DNA of 64,000 bases. It comes from Mycolicibacterium sp. CR10 (GTDB lineage: Bacteria > Actinomycetota > Actinomycetes > Mycobacteriales > Mycobacteriaceae). The stretch spans positions 1-64,000 of the forward strand of contig NZ_STGE01000006.1 of assembly GCF_005222675.1 (NCBI RefSeq), given 5' to 3'. A program made the position numbers and the translations under genes. Under the pieces are notes generated by a model. That model saw only the letters and a list, made by a program, of their open reading frames with translations, did no database searches and was not told the DNA's origin. Positions 46,939 through 56,811 of the stretch are shown piece by piece (positions within the stretch are counted from its first letter, which is position 1; the number at the start of each line of letters is the position of its first letter).

Positions 46939-48024
46939 TCAGCGGATGGTGCCCACTCCCGGGATCAAGGGGAGATCGAGTGCGGTGACCCAGCCCGGCG
47001 AGAGGTCGTTTACCGCGGGCACCGCGTTGAGCGCCCGCAGCCCGGTCGCCAGGCAACCGGCGGCCGCGGCGTCGCGACCCGAACCGTCGGTGAACCGAAA
47101 CGCGGTCTCCTGAAAGATGCTCGGGGTCCCTTCGATGTCGACGCGGTAGACGTCATTCTCGTTGCCCGACGGCCAGTCCGGCGCGGCGTCGTTACCGATG
47201 CGGTTGACGTGTTCGAGTTGAATCCGGGTCTCACCCTGGTACACCCCGTTGATGGTGAACCGCACGGCCGCAACGTTGCCCGGCGCGATGATCCCCTTGG
47301 CGGTCTTGCGCTCGTCGGGGGTCACCCACTTGTCCCACGTGGTGGTGATCTCGTCGAGCATGATTCCGGCCGCATGGGCGATCATCGGAACCGTTGCACC
47401 CCAGGCGAATACCAGGATGTCAGGATTCTCCAGCATGGGGCGGTACTCGGGCGGCCTGCCGATACCCATCTCGCGGTCGTAGTCGCCCTCGTAGTTGGTG
47501 TAGTCCAGCAGTTCGGACGCGCGAACCTTGCGCACCTCCGAGCACAACCCCATCAATGTCATCGGGAAGAGATCGTTGGCGAAGCCGGGGTCGATACCGG
47601 TGGTGAAGCACGATGACTCACCCAGCTCGCAGGCCACCGTGATGGGCTCGATCCAGTTCGGTGGGTTGAGATGCATCGTCGGCCAGATCCACGGTGTCAT
47701 CGCCGTGGAACAGACGTCGATGCCCGCGCGCAGGAAGCGGGTGATCAGCTCGATGTTCGCGTCGGCGTGCGCAGCCGTCGGACCGTAGTGCACCAGCGCG
47801 TCGGGCTTCAGCGCAATCAGCGCGTCGACGTTGTCGGTCGCGGTGAGTCCCAGGCTGACACCGAGTCCGCAGAGTTCGCCGACATCCTGTCCGACCTTGT
47901 CCGGATTGCTGACCCCGACACCGACCAGTTCGAAGCGCGGGTGTTTGACGACCTCGGCGATCACCATTCTGCCGACGAATCCGGTTCCCCAGATCACCAC
48001 TGTCTTGACGTCGGACTTGCTCAC
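46939..48024 (-). CDS. DapB-fold NAD(P)-dependent dehydrogenase (diaminopentanoate-dehydrogenase-like)
   Basis: A 361-residue protein with an N-terminal Rossmann motif Val-Ile-Trp-Gly-Thr-Gly-Phe-Val-Gly-Arg and the dihydrodipicolinate-reductase-type fold; members are annotated as 2,4-diaminopentanoate or amine dehydrogenases. Start chosen at GTG 48024 because GAGAGG is about 8 bases upstream; an in-frame GTG at 48033 has no such spacing. A clear paralogue lies at 55,712-56,791. Downstream of the DUF4185 gene on the same strand. Confidence 0.82.
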   Translation of the reverse strand: MSKSDVKTVVIWGTGFVGRMVIAEVVKHPRFELVGVGVSNPDKVGQDVGELCGLGVSLGLTATDNVDALIALKPDALVHYGPTAAHADANIELITRFLRAGIDVCSTAMTPWIWPTMHLNPPNWIEPITVACELGESSCFTTGIDPGFANDLFPMTLMGLCSEVRKVRASELLDYTNYEGDYDREMGIGRPPEYRPMLENPDILVFAWGATVPMIAHAAGIMLDEITTTWDKWVTPDERKTAKGIIAPGNVAAVRFTINGVYQGETRIQLEHVNRIGNDAAPDWPSGNENDVYRVDIEGTPSIFQETAFRFTDGSGRDAAAAGCLATGLRALNAVPAVNDLSPGWVTALDLPLIPGVGTIR

Positions 48025-48052
48025 AGGTCCCACCTCTCATGTTGTTGGACTG

Positions 48053-49201
48053 TCATAGGTTGATGGGATCCGGCGGTGGCACCGTCTTGGTGGTGTCCCG
48101 CAGCCCTGCCTTGAATTGCATTGTCCGATAGGGCCATCCCGCCTCGGTACGCCATTGCGACACCACCAGCCCGACACCGCCCTGGATGTCGAAGCGCGAA
48201 CCGGGCAGCACGTAGCCGCCGTAGAGCTGGGCCACCCGGTTCTTCAGATGGTCTTCGGCGTGCCAGGCGCAGCCCGTCACAGGCATCTGGATCGGGGTGG
48301 TGTGAAGATTGGCGACGGGAGAGTCGATCACGCGGTATCCGAGGCCGTACTTGGACGCGAGAAAGCCCCCGAGGACCCACTTTCCGGGCGCCATCCGACG
48401 AAACGTCAGCTCGCCCCACTTCTCTCCCGGCGGGGTGATCGGGGTGGCCCTGCTCCCCCAGCCCCATCGACCGTCGGTGAATCCCCAAGCCGCATAGCGG
48501 GAGCGGTCGCCGATGTGGCGGGGCCGGACCCGCATCAGGATGATGCCTTTGTCCCGCTGGAAGCCGGTGGCCACCACGTACACCCACCCGCCTCCGTCTG
48601 CTGTGGAGTCGTAATCCCACGACCAGAGCTGTGCGTGGCCACCGTGCAGGTCCGCGGGGAACTTCGCCTTCTCGCCGAGGTGACGCCAGGACACACCACT
48701 GTCGTCGGATCTCCAGATCTCCGTCCAGACGACCGTGCCGAAGCCCTTGTTGACGATGGCGTGCAGGTAGATCGATTCGCCGACCCGCAGCAGATCCGAC
48801 GGGATCACCGTGCTGATGCCGCCGCGCTTCCATCCGGTGGCGGCGGCGTCGTGGTGGTAGTGCCAGAGCTGACGGGCGTAGTTCGGATCGGGTCCGCCCG
48901 CGCGTTCGTAGACGATTTCGTGGTCGGCGTCGCCGCGCCCGATCAGCACCACCGGTGAGCGCCAGTCGCCCTGCCCGACCTTGCGGCCCGAGAACGTGTC
49001 GCCGAACACCGATACCAGTTTGCCGTTGGGGGCGATCACCGAGGCGCCCAAGTCGGTGCACGTCACGCCCCACCGCTCGGTGATACCGGGTCCGGTGATG
49101 TCGACGACCTTGCCGTCGAACAGCGGCACCACCGCCGCGGCGGGTCGTGGCAGGGGCTGTCCCGCGCGCCTGCCGAGTGAGTGCGGGTCGGTGGGCGGCA
49201 T
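48053..49201 (-). CDS. DUF4185-domain protein
   Basis: A 382-residue protein of the DUF4185 family, probably a five-bladed propeller/sialidase-like fold: Val-Phe-Gly-Asp-Thr-Phe-Ser-Gly, repeated Trp-rich strands (Trp-Ser-Trp-Asp-Tyr-Asp, Trp-Gly-Trp-Gly-Ser) and Gly-Gly-Tyr-Val-Leu-Pro-Gly. No signal peptide is evident at this start. Family members in actinobacteria are often surface or hydrolase related; function unknown. The adjacent secreted-protein gene starts on the same strand upstream. Confidence 0.8.
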   Translation of the reverse strand: MPPTDPHSLGRRAGQPLPRPAAAVVPLFDGKVVDITGPGITERWGVTCTDLGASVIAPNGKLVSVFGDTFSGRKVGQGDWRSPVVLIGRGDADHEIVYERAGGPDPNYARQLWHYHHDAAATGWKRGGISTVIPSDLLRVGESIYLHAIVNKGFGTVVWTEIWRSDDSGVSWRHLGEKAKFPADLHGGHAQLWSWDYDSTADGGGWVYVVATGFQRDKGIILMRVRPRHIGDRSRYAAWGFTDGRWGWGSRATPITPPGEKWGELTFRRMAPGKWVLGGFLASKYGLGYRVIDSPVANLHTTPIQMPVTGCAWHAEDHLKNRVAQLYGGYVLPGSRFDIQGGVGLVVSQWRTEAGWPYRTMQFKAGLRDTTKTVPPPDPINL

Positions 49202-49227
49202 GGTGTCGAGTCGGGTCCCGGGCAGCG

Positions 49228-49749
49228 TCAGAAACAGCGTCGTAGGCCGCCGGGTTCGCAGATCAGCGGATATTGCGTCACCGGGATCGGCAGAGGTCCC
49301 TTGTAGGACAGCGTGAACGGCGTGTTGATGATCGCCGGAGCCGTGCCGCAGGCGCCGCTATGGGTGACGCCGCGGGTCCCGGTCATCGTGACGTCGTTGA
49401 ACTTGACGACCTCGACGGTGGGAGCCCAGGTGCCGTCGGCACAGCGAATGCCGCGCTCCTGCCGCTGGCTGAAGGTCCACATGCCGCCGACCAGCCGTGC
49501 CTCTCCACCGCTCAACCCCGGCGACGGTGAGACCTTGAGCCGGCACCCCACGGGCAGGTACAGCGGCACCCGCAGATCGCCGACGACCGGTACGCACGAC
49601 GGGTAGATGTCCCACGTCCCCGGCGGCCCCTCGGCGGGCACGTAGTTGAAGACGCCCTCCAGGATCTGCTCGGCCTGAGCGGGCGCAGGCAGTCCGAGGG
49701 CGGTGCCGGCAAGGACGACAGCAGCGGCCAGCCCGCGCAGGATCTTCAC
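49228..49749 (-). CDS. secreted protein of unknown function
   Basis: A 173-residue protein with a signal peptide (Met-Lys-Ile-Leu-Arg, Ala/Val/Leu core, Ala-Gln-Ala cleavage site at about residue 27). The mature part has six cysteines in a beta-rich, Pro-rich sequence and ends Arg-Arg-Cys-Phe. This kind of secreted Cys-containing protein is common in mycobacteria without known role. Divergent from the ABC transporter, 103 bases away. Confidence 0.8.
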   Translation of the reverse strand: MKILRGLAAAVVLAGTALGLPAPAQAEQILEGVFNYVPAEGPPGTWDIYPSCVPVVGDLRVPLYLPVGCRLKVSPSPGLSGGEARLVGGMWTFSQRQERGIRCADGTWAPTVEVVKFNDVTMTGTRGVTHSGACGTAPAIINTPFTLSYKGPLPIPVTQYPLICEPGGLRRCF

Positions 49750-49852
49750 GACGCCGAGTATTTCAGTCGGAGGTGGACAAAGTCACGGGTTTGTCGCCCC
49801 AGCCGCTGTGGGTAGTCGACCCGGACAGGGCGCGAGTACCGGGGTGGTGCAG

Positions 49853-51391
49853 ATGGCGAGAACAGCGGTGTCGACCGCTGTGTTCGTCGTCCTCGCACTT
49901 CTAGCTGCGCTGACGGGGTGCTCCACCGGAGAACGGGTGGACTTGGGTGACGGTGCCTCCGGCGGCATCGTGGTGGCCATCGCCGGTGAACCCGATCAAC
50001 TCGACCCGCACAAAACCACGGCCTACTTCTCGTTCGAAGTGCTGGAGAATGTATTCGACACGCTCGTCGAACCCGATGCGAACCTCGAGATGCGACCCGC
50101 CCTGGCCGAGTCATGGGAGGTTAGCCCCGACCAGCGGACGTGGACCTTCCGTCTGCGCAACGGTGTGGAATTCCACGACGGCACTCCGTTGACCGCCGAC
50201 GACGTCGTGTTCTCGTACCGCCGGATCATCGACGAGGAGTTCGCCAACTCCGACAAGTTCAGCGCCGTGACCGCGCTCGAGGCGCCCGACCCGTCGACGG
50301 TTGTGATCCGCACCGATCGCCCGACGCCCAACATGCTCACCAACATCGGCGGGTTCAAGGGCATGGCGATCGTGTCGCGCCGCAACGTCGAGAGCGGACA
50401 GATCGCCACCCGTCCCGTCGGCACCGGGCCCTTCAGCTTCCGGGCACAGAAGAGTGGCGACTCCATCACGCTCGAGTCCAACCCGAAGTACTGGGGCGGG
50501 CCACCACCGATCACGGGGGTGACGTTCCGATTCATCTCCGAACCGTCGACGGCGCTCTCGGCACTGCAGGCCGGGGAGATCGACTGGACCGACTCGGTTC
50601 CCCCGCAGCGGGTTGCTCAGTTGGCCGACGACGACTCCGTGACGCTGGCCGTCACACCGAGCAACGATTACTGGTATCTGGCGCTCAACGAGGCCCGACC
50701 GCCATGGAACGACGCGCGGGTGCGTCAGGCCATCGCCTACGCCATCGACCGCGACGCGATCGTTCAGGCGACGAGCTACGGCACGGCCGCGACCAACCAG
50801 CTTGCGATACCGCAGGGAAACCCTTGGTACACGCCGTATGACAGGTACAGCTCGGGCGGTCTCGAGAAGGCGCGAGAGCTGTTGCAGGAGGCCGGCGCCG
50901 AACCGACGAGCCTCGACATGCTGGTCACCACCGAGTATCCCGAGACGGTGACCGCTGCCCAGATCATCGCCGACAACCTTGCGCCACTGGGCATCACCGT
51001 GAACATTCGCACCGTCGACTTCGCCACCTGGCTCGACGAGCAGAACTCCGGCAACTTCGACATGCTGATGATGGGCTGGCTGGGAAACATCGATCCCGAC
51101 GACTTCTACTACGCCCAGCACCACACCGACGGCACCAGCAACGCGCAGAAGTTCTCCGATCCGCAGGTGGACCGACTGCTCGACGAGGGCCGCGTCGAGA
51201 CCGACCCCACCGCTCGCGCAGACGATTACGCGAAAGCGGCCACGCTCATCGCCGACGGGGTCAGCTACATCTACCTGTACAACCCGTCGGTGATCCAGGC
51301 CTGGAATCCGTCGCTGTCGGGTGTCGAGGCACGCCGCGACGGTGCCGTCCGATTCCGCGATGCGGCCTTCACGTCGGACGGTGGTGCCTAG
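49853..51391 (+). CDS. ABC transporter substrate-binding lipoprotein (SBP family 5)
   Basis: A 512-residue extracellular solute-binding protein, DppA/OppA family. Signal peptide with Leu-Thr-Gly-Cys lipobox at about residue 24. The first mature domain has Glu-Pro-Asp-Gln-Leu-Asp-Pro-His and the family motif Arg-Pro-Ala-Leu-Ala-Glu-Ser-Trp; later Gly-Thr-Gly-Pro-Phe. It should bind peptides or a related substrate outside the membrane. Start at ATG 49853 where the signal begins. First gene of a four-gene operon with minimal or overlapping spacing. Confidence 0.92.
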   Translation: MARTAVSTAVFVVLALLAALTGCSTGERVDLGDGASGGIVVAIAGEPDQLDPHKTTAYFSFEVLENVFDTLVEPDANLEMRPALAESWEVSPDQRTWTFRLRNGVEFHDGTPLTADDVVFSYRRIIDEEFANSDKFSAVTALEAPDPSTVVIRTDRPTPNMLTNIGGFKGMAIVSRRNVESGQIATRPVGTGPFSFRAQKSGDSITLESNPKYWGGPPPITGVTFRFISEPSTALSALQAGEIDWTDSVPPQRVAQLADDDSVTLAVTPSNDYWYLALNEARPPWNDARVRQAIAYAIDRDAIVQATSYGTAATNQLAIPQGNPWYTPYDRYSSGGLEKARELLQEAGAEPTSLDMLVTTEYPETVTAAQIIADNLAPLGITVNIRTVDFATWLDEQNSGNFDMLMMGWLGNIDPDDFYYAQHHTDGTSNAQKFSDPQVDRLLDEGRVETDPTARADDYAKAATLIADGVSYIYLYNPSVIQAWNPSLSGVEARRDGAVRFRDAAFTSDGGA

Positions 51392-52357
51392 ATGTCGGCG
51401 CTGAGTCACCCCATCACCCGGTTCGTCGCGCGAAGGCTGCTGTATTCGGCCGTCGTGTTGTTCGGGGTACTCATCGTGGTTTTCGCGCTGGTCCATCTGG
51501 TGCCGGGCGACCCGGTGCGCATCGCGCTGGGCACCCGCTACACGCCCGAGGCGTATGAGGCGCTGCGCACCGCCAGTGGACTCGACCGCCCGATCGTGTC
51601 CCAGTTCTTCGGTTATCTCGGCTCGGCACTGACCGGCGATCTCGGCGTCAGCTTCCGCAACGGCGATCCCGTGACGGTGACGTTGATGGAACGGCTGCCC
51701 GCGACGCTGTCGCTGGGGCTCGCCGGCATCGTGATCGCGTTGGCGATCGCGCTGCCCGCCGGCATCTTCTCCGCGTTGCGCGAGGGTCGGGTCAGCGACG
51801 CAATCGTGCGCATCTCAAGCCAATTCGGCGTCTCGATCCCCGACTTCTGGATGGGCATCCTGCTGATCGCCCTGTTCTCGACGACACTGGGGTGGCTACC
51901 GACCTCGGGGTACCGGCCGCTGTTCGAGGACCCCGGCGGCTGGCTTCGTCACATCGTGCTGCCGGGGCTCACCGTCGGCGTCGTGGCCGCGGCGATCATG
52001 ACGCGCTACGTCCGGGCCGCGGTGCTCGAGGTGGCGTCGAGGGGCTACGTGCGCACCGCCCGCTCGAAAGGCCTTCCGCCGCAGGTCGTTACGTTCCGCC
52101 ACACCGTGCGCAACGCACTGGTGCCGATCCTGACGATCACCGGCATTCAGCTCGCGACACTTCTCGGCGGGGTGATCGTCGTCGAGGTGGTGTTCGCCTG
52201 GCCGGGGCTGGGGCGGTTGGTCTACAACGCCGTGGCGGCCCGCGACTATCCGCTGATCCAGGGCACGGTGCTGCTCATCGCGGCGCTGTTCCTGCTGATC
52301 AACCTGCTCGTGGATGTGCTCTACGCGGTCGTCGACCCGAGGATCCGGCTGGCATGA
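51392..52357 (+). CDS. ABC transporter permease (DppB type)
   Basis: A 321-residue membrane permease with six helices and the EAA-type loop (Tyr-Val-Arg-Thr-Ala-Arg-Ser-Lys-Gly-Leu). Val-Pro-Gly-Asp-Pro-Val near residue 40 is typical of the DppB/OppB subunit. ATG follows the substrate-binding protein stop without a gap. Confidence 0.92.
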   Translation: MSALSHPITRFVARRLLYSAVVLFGVLIVVFALVHLVPGDPVRIALGTRYTPEAYEALRTASGLDRPIVSQFFGYLGSALTGDLGVSFRNGDPVTVTLMERLPATLSLGLAGIVIALAIALPAGIFSALREGRVSDAIVRISSQFGVSIPDFWMGILLIALFSTTLGWLPTSGYRPLFEDPGGWLRHIVLPGLTVGVVAAAIMTRYVRAAVLEVASRGYVRTARSKGLPPQVVTFRHTVRNALVPILTITGIQLATLLGGVIVVEVVFAWPGLGRLVYNAVAARDYPLIQGTVLLIAALFLLINLLVDVLYAVVDPRIRLA

Positions 52358-53247
52358 CGACGATGGACACCCCGAAAAGCACCGAGAACAGCCGGGTCTC
52401 GTCATGGCGGCTGCTCGCGCGCAACCCCGTCACTTTGGTGAGCGCACTGGTGCTGGTGGTCGTGGCTGTCGTTGCGGTGACCGCGAATTGGATCGCCCCG
52501 TTCGGCATCAACGACATCGATGTGCCCAACGCCCTGCAGCCACCCAGCGGCGCACACTGGTTCGGCACCGACGAGTTGGGTCGCGACGTGCTGTCCCGGA
52601 TCCTGGTGGCCACCCAGGCCTCCATGCGGATCGCCGTCGTCAGCGTGGCATTCGCGGTCGTGGTGGGTGTGACGGTCGGAATCGTGGCCGGGTTCCGCGG
52701 CGGGTGCCTCGACACCGTGTTGATGCGGGTCGTCGACGTGATGTTCGCGTTCCCGGTGCTGCTCCTGGCGCTTGCCGTCGTTGCCATCCTGGGCCCGGGA
52801 GTGACGACGACCATCCTGGCCATCGGCATCGTCTACACACCGATCTTCGCGCGCGTGGCACGCGCCAGCACGCTGGGGGTCCGCACCGAACCGTACGTCG
52901 CGGTGTCCCGCGCGATGGGCGCGGGCGACCTGTACATCCTCCGAAGGCATATCCTGCCGAACATCTCGGGGCCGCTGATCGTGCAGACCTCGCTGTCGCT
53001 GGCGTTCGCCATCCTGTCCGAAGCCGCGTTGTCGTTCCTCGGTTTGGGCATCCAACCGCCTGAACCCTCGCTGGGCCGGATGATCTTCGACTCCCAGGGC
53101 TTCGTGACGATGGCCTGGTGGATGGCAGTGTTCCCCGGCGCCGCGATCTTTGTCATCGTGCTCGCCTTCAACCTGTTCGGCGACGGGCTGCGCGACGTCC
53201 TCGATCCCAAGCAGCGCACCATGATCGAAGCCCGGGGGAAGCGGTGA
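52354..53247 (+). CDS. ABC transporter permease (DppC type)
   Basis: A 297-residue permease with Trp-Phe-Gly-Thr-Asp-Glu-Leu-Gly-Arg-Asp, the signature of DppC/OppC subunits, and six helices, and an EAA loop near Ser-Arg-Ala-Met-Gly-Ala-Gly-Asp. ATG 52354 overlaps the DppB stop (ATGA). Confidence 0.92.
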   Translation: MTTMDTPKSTENSRVSSWRLLARNPVTLVSALVLVVVAVVAVTANWIAPFGINDIDVPNALQPPSGAHWFGTDELGRDVLSRILVATQASMRIAVVSVAFAVVVGVTVGIVAGFRGGCLDTVLMRVVDVMFAFPVLLLALAVVAILGPGVTTTILAIGIVYTPIFARVARASTLGVRTEPYVAVSRAMGAGDLYILRRHILPNISGPLIVQTSLSLAFAILSEAALSFLGLGIQPPEPSLGRMIFDSQGFVTMAWWMAVFPGAAIFVIVLAFNLFGDGLRDVLDPKQRTMIEARGKR

Positions 53248-54857
53248 CGGCCGTACTCAGCGTTCACGATCTCGGCGTCCGCATCGGCGACCGCACCCTT
53301 GTTGACGGGGTGTCCATCGACGTGCACCGAGAGCAGACTGTCGGCATCGTCGGCGAATCGGGCTCCGGGAAGTCGATGACGGTGCTCGCGGCGACCGGCC
53401 TGCTGGACGCCCCGGGGGCGCGGGTGTCGGGCACCAGCACGCTGCACACTGCGTCCGGCGAACCGGTGCAGTTGGTGGGAGCCAGTGCGCGGGTGCTGCG
53501 CACGGTGCACGGCGCACGGATCGGATTTGTCTTCCAGGATCCTGGGACGTCGCTGAACCCGCTACTGACGCTGGAGCGCCAGATCACGGAATCCCTTGAG
53601 ACACATCGCAGGCTGACACGCCGGGACGCGAACGCCCGCGCGCTGGAGCTGCTCGAGGCGGTCGGCCTGCCCGATCCTCAGATGCGTCTGCACGCCTACC
53701 CGCACCAGCTTTCGGGCGGACAGCGCCAGCGGGTGATGATCGCCATCGCGCTGGCATGCGACCCTGAACTGCTGATCGCCGACGAGCCCACCACCGCGCT
53801 GGACGTGACGACCCAGGCGCAGATCATCGAGTTGGTGCGGGCTCTGCAGCGCGACTTCGGCACCGCGGTCGTGTGGATCAGCCACGACCTCGGCGTCATC
53901 GGTCAGGTGGCTCAGGAGGTGACGGTGTTGCGGGACGGCGCCGCTGTCGAGCAGGCACCGATCCTGGACGTCTTCGACCGTCCCCGCGACGAGTACACCA
54001 GGGATCTGCTAGCCGCCCGCCCTGTGCTCGAGGCGTCGGGTCCGCCCGCGGTCCCCGACGCCGAGCCGCTGCTGAAGGTCGACGGCCTCGACGTGACGTT
54101 CTCGGTGTCGACGCCGGTCGGCCGGTCGACGGTGCACGCGGTCAAGGACGTGTCCTTCGGAATTCGCCGCGGCACCACGTTGGGCCTGGTCGGCGAATCC
54201 GGTTCGGGCAAGTCCACGGTCGCGGCCGCGCTGACCGGCCTGGTCGCGCCCGACGACGGCAGCGCCACCTTGGCAGGCACGGACATCCTGAACGCGAAGG
54301 GCTCAGCCGGGAAGGCGCTGCGCCGCCGCGTCGGCCTGGTGTTCCAAGATCCGTTCTCCTCGCTGAATCCGCGTGCCCGGGTGGACCTCTCGATCGCCGA
54401 GCCGCTGTTGGTGCACAAGCTGGTGAAGGGTTCCCAGGCGCGCCATACCCGTGTCGCCGAACTGCTCGAACTCGTGGGGCTTCCGGGGTCTTTCGCGCAG
54501 CGCTACCCGCACGAGCTTTCAGGGGGCCAACGCCAGCGGGTCAGCATTGCGCGGGCGCTGGCCGCCGAGCCGGACCTGCTCATCCTCGACGAGGCGACGG
54601 CCTCGCTGGATGTCTCGGTGCAGGCGCGGGTCCTGGAGCTGCTGTCGCGGCTACAGAATGAACTCGGGTTGACCTACCTGCTCATCGGCCACGACCTCGC
54701 GGTGATCCGCCAGCTGAGCCACGATGTCCTGGTGATGCGCGACGGCGCCGTCATCGAGAACCGTCCCGCCGACGAGCTGTTCGCCGACCCTGAGCAGGAG
54801 TACACCCGGGACCTGCTGGCCGCGGTTCCACCGGTGACACCACGCGCCGCTGTCTGA
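53244..54857 (+). CDS. fused ABC transporter ATPase (DppD-DppF type)
   Basis: A 537-residue protein with two complete ABC domains. Domain 1 (about 1-260): Walker A Gly-Glu-Ser-Gly-Ser-Gly-Lys-Ser, signature Leu-Ser-Gly-Gly-Gln, Walker B Leu-Ile-Ala-Asp-Glu. Domain 2 (about 275-530): Walker A [14 protein letters not shown] and Leu-Ile-Leu-Asp-Glu. Most Dpp systems encode these as two proteins. GTG 53244 overlaps the DppC stop (GTGA), completing the importer operon. Confidence 0.93.
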   Translation: MTAVLSVHDLGVRIGDRTLVDGVSIDVHREQTVGIVGESGSGKSMTVLAATGLLDAPGARVSGTSTLHTASGEPVQLVGASARVLRTVHGARIGFVFQDPGTSLNPLLTLERQITESLETHRRLTRRDANARALELLEAVGLPDPQMRLHAYPHQLSGGQRQRVMIAIALACDPELLIADEPTTALDVTTQAQIIELVRALQRDFGTAVVWISHDLGVIGQVAQEVTVLRDGAAVEQAPILDVFDRPRDEYTRDLLAARPVLEASGPPAVPDAEPLLKVDGLDVTFSVSTPVGRSTVHAVKDVSFGIRRGTTLGLVGESGSGKSTVAAALTGLVAPDDGSATLAGTDILNAKGSAGKALRRRVGLVFQDPFSSLNPRARVDLSIAEPLLVHKLVKGSQARHTRVAELLELVGLPGSFAQRYPHELSGGQRQRVSIARALAAEPDLLILDEATASLDVSVQARVLELLSRLQNELGLTYLLIGHDLAVIRQLSHDVLVMRDGAVIENRPADELFADPEQEYTRDLLAAVPPVTPRAAV

Positions 54858-54888
54858 TCGTCGTCGCGCCCGTGAGAGGGTCGTGGGC

Positions 54889-55629
54889 ATGAGTGATTTG
54901 AACGGAAAGGTCGCGCTGGTCACCGGCGCGTCGGCGGGTCTGGGTGCAGCGACGGCCAAGCTGTTCGCCGAGCGGGGTGCGACCGTCTTCGGTATCGCCA
55001 GGGACGGCTCGCGCATGGCCGAGGTGTTCGCCGAGATCCCTGGTGGCAGCTTCGCTTCCGTGGACATCGCGTCCCCTCAGGCGTGCGCGCAGGCCGTGAC
55101 CGACTGCGTGGCCCAGTTCGGCCGCCTCGACGTGTTGGCCAACATCGCAGGATTCCACCGGATGCGCCACACCGCGTCGATGACCGACGCCGACTGGGAC
55201 GCTGACCTCGCGGTCAACCTGAACGGCCCGTTCTACCTGTCGAGGGCGGCGCTGCCGCACCTGCTCGAGACGGGCGGCAACATCGTCAACGTGTCGTCGA
55301 TCGCCGGTGTCGAGGGCGAGGTGTACTCGGCGGGCTACTGCGCGGCCAAGCACGGGCTGATCGGCCTGACCCGGGCGATGGCCGTGGAGTTCACCAAGGA
55401 GCGGTTGCGCGTCAACGCCATCTGTCCCGGAGGGATGCCGACCGCCCAGGCCACCGAGTTCGAGGCCCCGGAGAACGCCGACTGGGACCTGATCATGCGG
55501 ATCGCGTCTCCCCGCGGGTTCATGGAGACCGTCGACGTGGCCAAGACGATCGCGTTCCTGGCCAGTGACGACACCGCGGCGATCCACGGCGCGGTGTACC
55601 GGGTGGACAACGGCAAGGGCGCCGGCTGA
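54889..55629 (+). CDS. short-chain dehydrogenase/reductase
   Basis: A 246-residue classical SDR: Thr-Gly-Ala-Ser-Ala-Gly-Leu-Gly NAD(P) motif (13-20), Asn-Ile-Ala-Gly (NNAG variant, about 83-86), catalytic Ser and Tyr-x3-Lys (Tyr-Cys-Ala-Ala-Lys). Substrate unknown. ATG 54889 is used, because GAGAGG lies about 9 bases before it and is too close to the alternative GTG 54883. Transcribed after the ABC operon by 31 bases; convergent with the DapB-fold gene. Confidence 0.88.
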   Translation: MSDLNGKVALVTGASAGLGAATAKLFAERGATVFGIARDGSRMAEVFAEIPGGSFASVDIASPQACAQAVTDCVAQFGRLDVLANIAGFHRMRHTASMTDADWDADLAVNLNGPFYLSRAALPHLLETGGNIVNVSSIAGVEGEVYSAGYCAAKHGLIGLTRAMAVEFTKERLRVNAICPGGMPTAQATEFEAPENADWDLIMRIASPRGFMETVDVAKTIAFLASDDTAAIHGAVYRVDNGKGAG

Positions 55630-55711
55630 CCGCCGCCATTACACGTTCAGACTGCGCTCACGGCGCCGGCTACTCGCACTTTGTCGCCCTCAGTGCAGCC
55701 TCAACGGCCCC

Positions 55712-56791
55712 CTAGAGCGTGAACCGGCCGGCGAAGCCGCGCAGCGGCAGATCGGCGCTGGTGATCAGCCCGGGAGCTGCCGCTACCACCGACTTGATGG
55801 CGTTCAACGCGGGCATGCCGGTGACCGTCATCCCGATGGACGCGAAGTTGGTGGGGTCGGACAGATCGACGCCGGGCTTGGGGAAGATCATGTGCTTGTT
55901 GTAGATGTTCGGGTCGCCCTTGATCGCAGTGATGTAGCAGCCCTTGATATCCCAGCTCGGATCCGTGTGCGGCGTCATCTGCCATTCGAGGTGCGTCTCG
56001 ACACGCGGCACCCCGTCCACGATGCCCTGGTATTTGAGGTAGTTACCGCCCAGCGAGCCCTTCGGCAGCTTGTACCAGCCCAGGTCGACGTCCTTGGTGC
56101 ACGCACCCAGTTCGTAGCTGAACTTCACCTCGTCGAGCACCAGATCGAAGCAGTCGGCCATCATCAGCACGCTATCGGCGAACACCCGGGTGTACTTCTC
56201 CAGCTTGCCGGGGATCTCCGGGTCATCGACGGGCTGACCGTAGCCCACCTCGATCCAGGTGTCCTTGGAGTGGTGGCACGACACGTCGACCGATTCGATG
56301 GTGGTGATGTTCTCGATCTCGGCGACATCGGCCGAGCACACGACTCCCAGGATCTGGTTGACGCCGGGGTTCATCCCGGTCCCGTAGAACGTCGAACCGC
56401 CTTTCTCGCAGGCCTCTTGGAGCAGCTGGGTGACCGGCTTGCCGGAGTGGTGCGGATGGTTGCGGTCGCGATGCCACCCGGTGATCCAGTCCGCCGTGGT
56501 GACGATGTTGATCCCGGCCTCGAGCACCTTGACGTAGAGGTCCTCGTCGGGGAACACGCCGTGGAACGTGAGTACATCCGGTTTCGCCGCGATGATCTCC
56601 TCGACTGTGCCGGTGGCCGTCACGCCGTTGGGCGCCAGCCCGGCGATCTCGCCGGCGTCCCTGCCGACCTTGTCCGGCGTGTAACAGTGCACGCCGATGA
56701 GTTCGAGGTCGGGCTGGTCGGCGATCCGCTTGATCATCTCCGAGCCGACATTGCCGGTGGCGACCTGGAACACCTTGATCTGGTCGGTCAT
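55712..56791 (-). CDS. DapB-fold NAD(P)-dependent dehydrogenase, second paralogue
   Basis: A 359-residue protein with Val-Ala-Thr-Gly-Asn-Val-Gly-Ser near residue 10 as nucleotide motif and the dihydrodipicolinate-reductase-type fold. It shares overall length and plan with the gene at 46,939 (Pro-Asp-Lys-Val-Gly-x-Asp, Lys-Pro-Asp-x-Leu). ATG 56791 with AAAGG upstream. It lies 20 bases after the Rieske oxygenase gene, so they are one operon and it probably acts on the oxygenase product or its precursor. Confidence 0.82.
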   Translation of the reverse strand: MTDQIKVFQVATGNVGSEMIKRIADQPDLELIGVHCYTPDKVGRDAGEIAGLAPNGVTATGTVEEIIAAKPDVLTFHGVFPDEDLYVKVLEAGINIVTTADWITGWHRDRNHPHHSGKPVTQLLQEACEKGGSTFYGTGMNPGVNQILGVVCSADVAEIENITTIESVDVSCHHSKDTWIEVGYGQPVDDPEIPGKLEKYTRVFADSVLMMADCFDLVLDEVKFSYELGACTKDVDLGWYKLPKGSLGGNYLKYQGIVDGVPRVETHLEWQMTPHTDPSWDIKGCYITAIKGDPNIYNKHMIFPKPGVDLSDPTNFASIGMTVTGMPALNAIKSVVAAAPGLITSADLPLRGFAGRFTL

Positions 56792-56811
56792 GGAAAGCCT
56801 TTCTGCAGAAG

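Noticed and set aside
50111..51496. Long minus-strand open frame opposite the ABC substrate-binding gene
   Set aside because: No motif, and it would interrupt a tightly overlapping four-gene operon.
55630..55711. Terminator between the SDR and DapB-fold genes
   Set aside because: Only short, imperfect stems can be drawn in this 82-base convergent gap.
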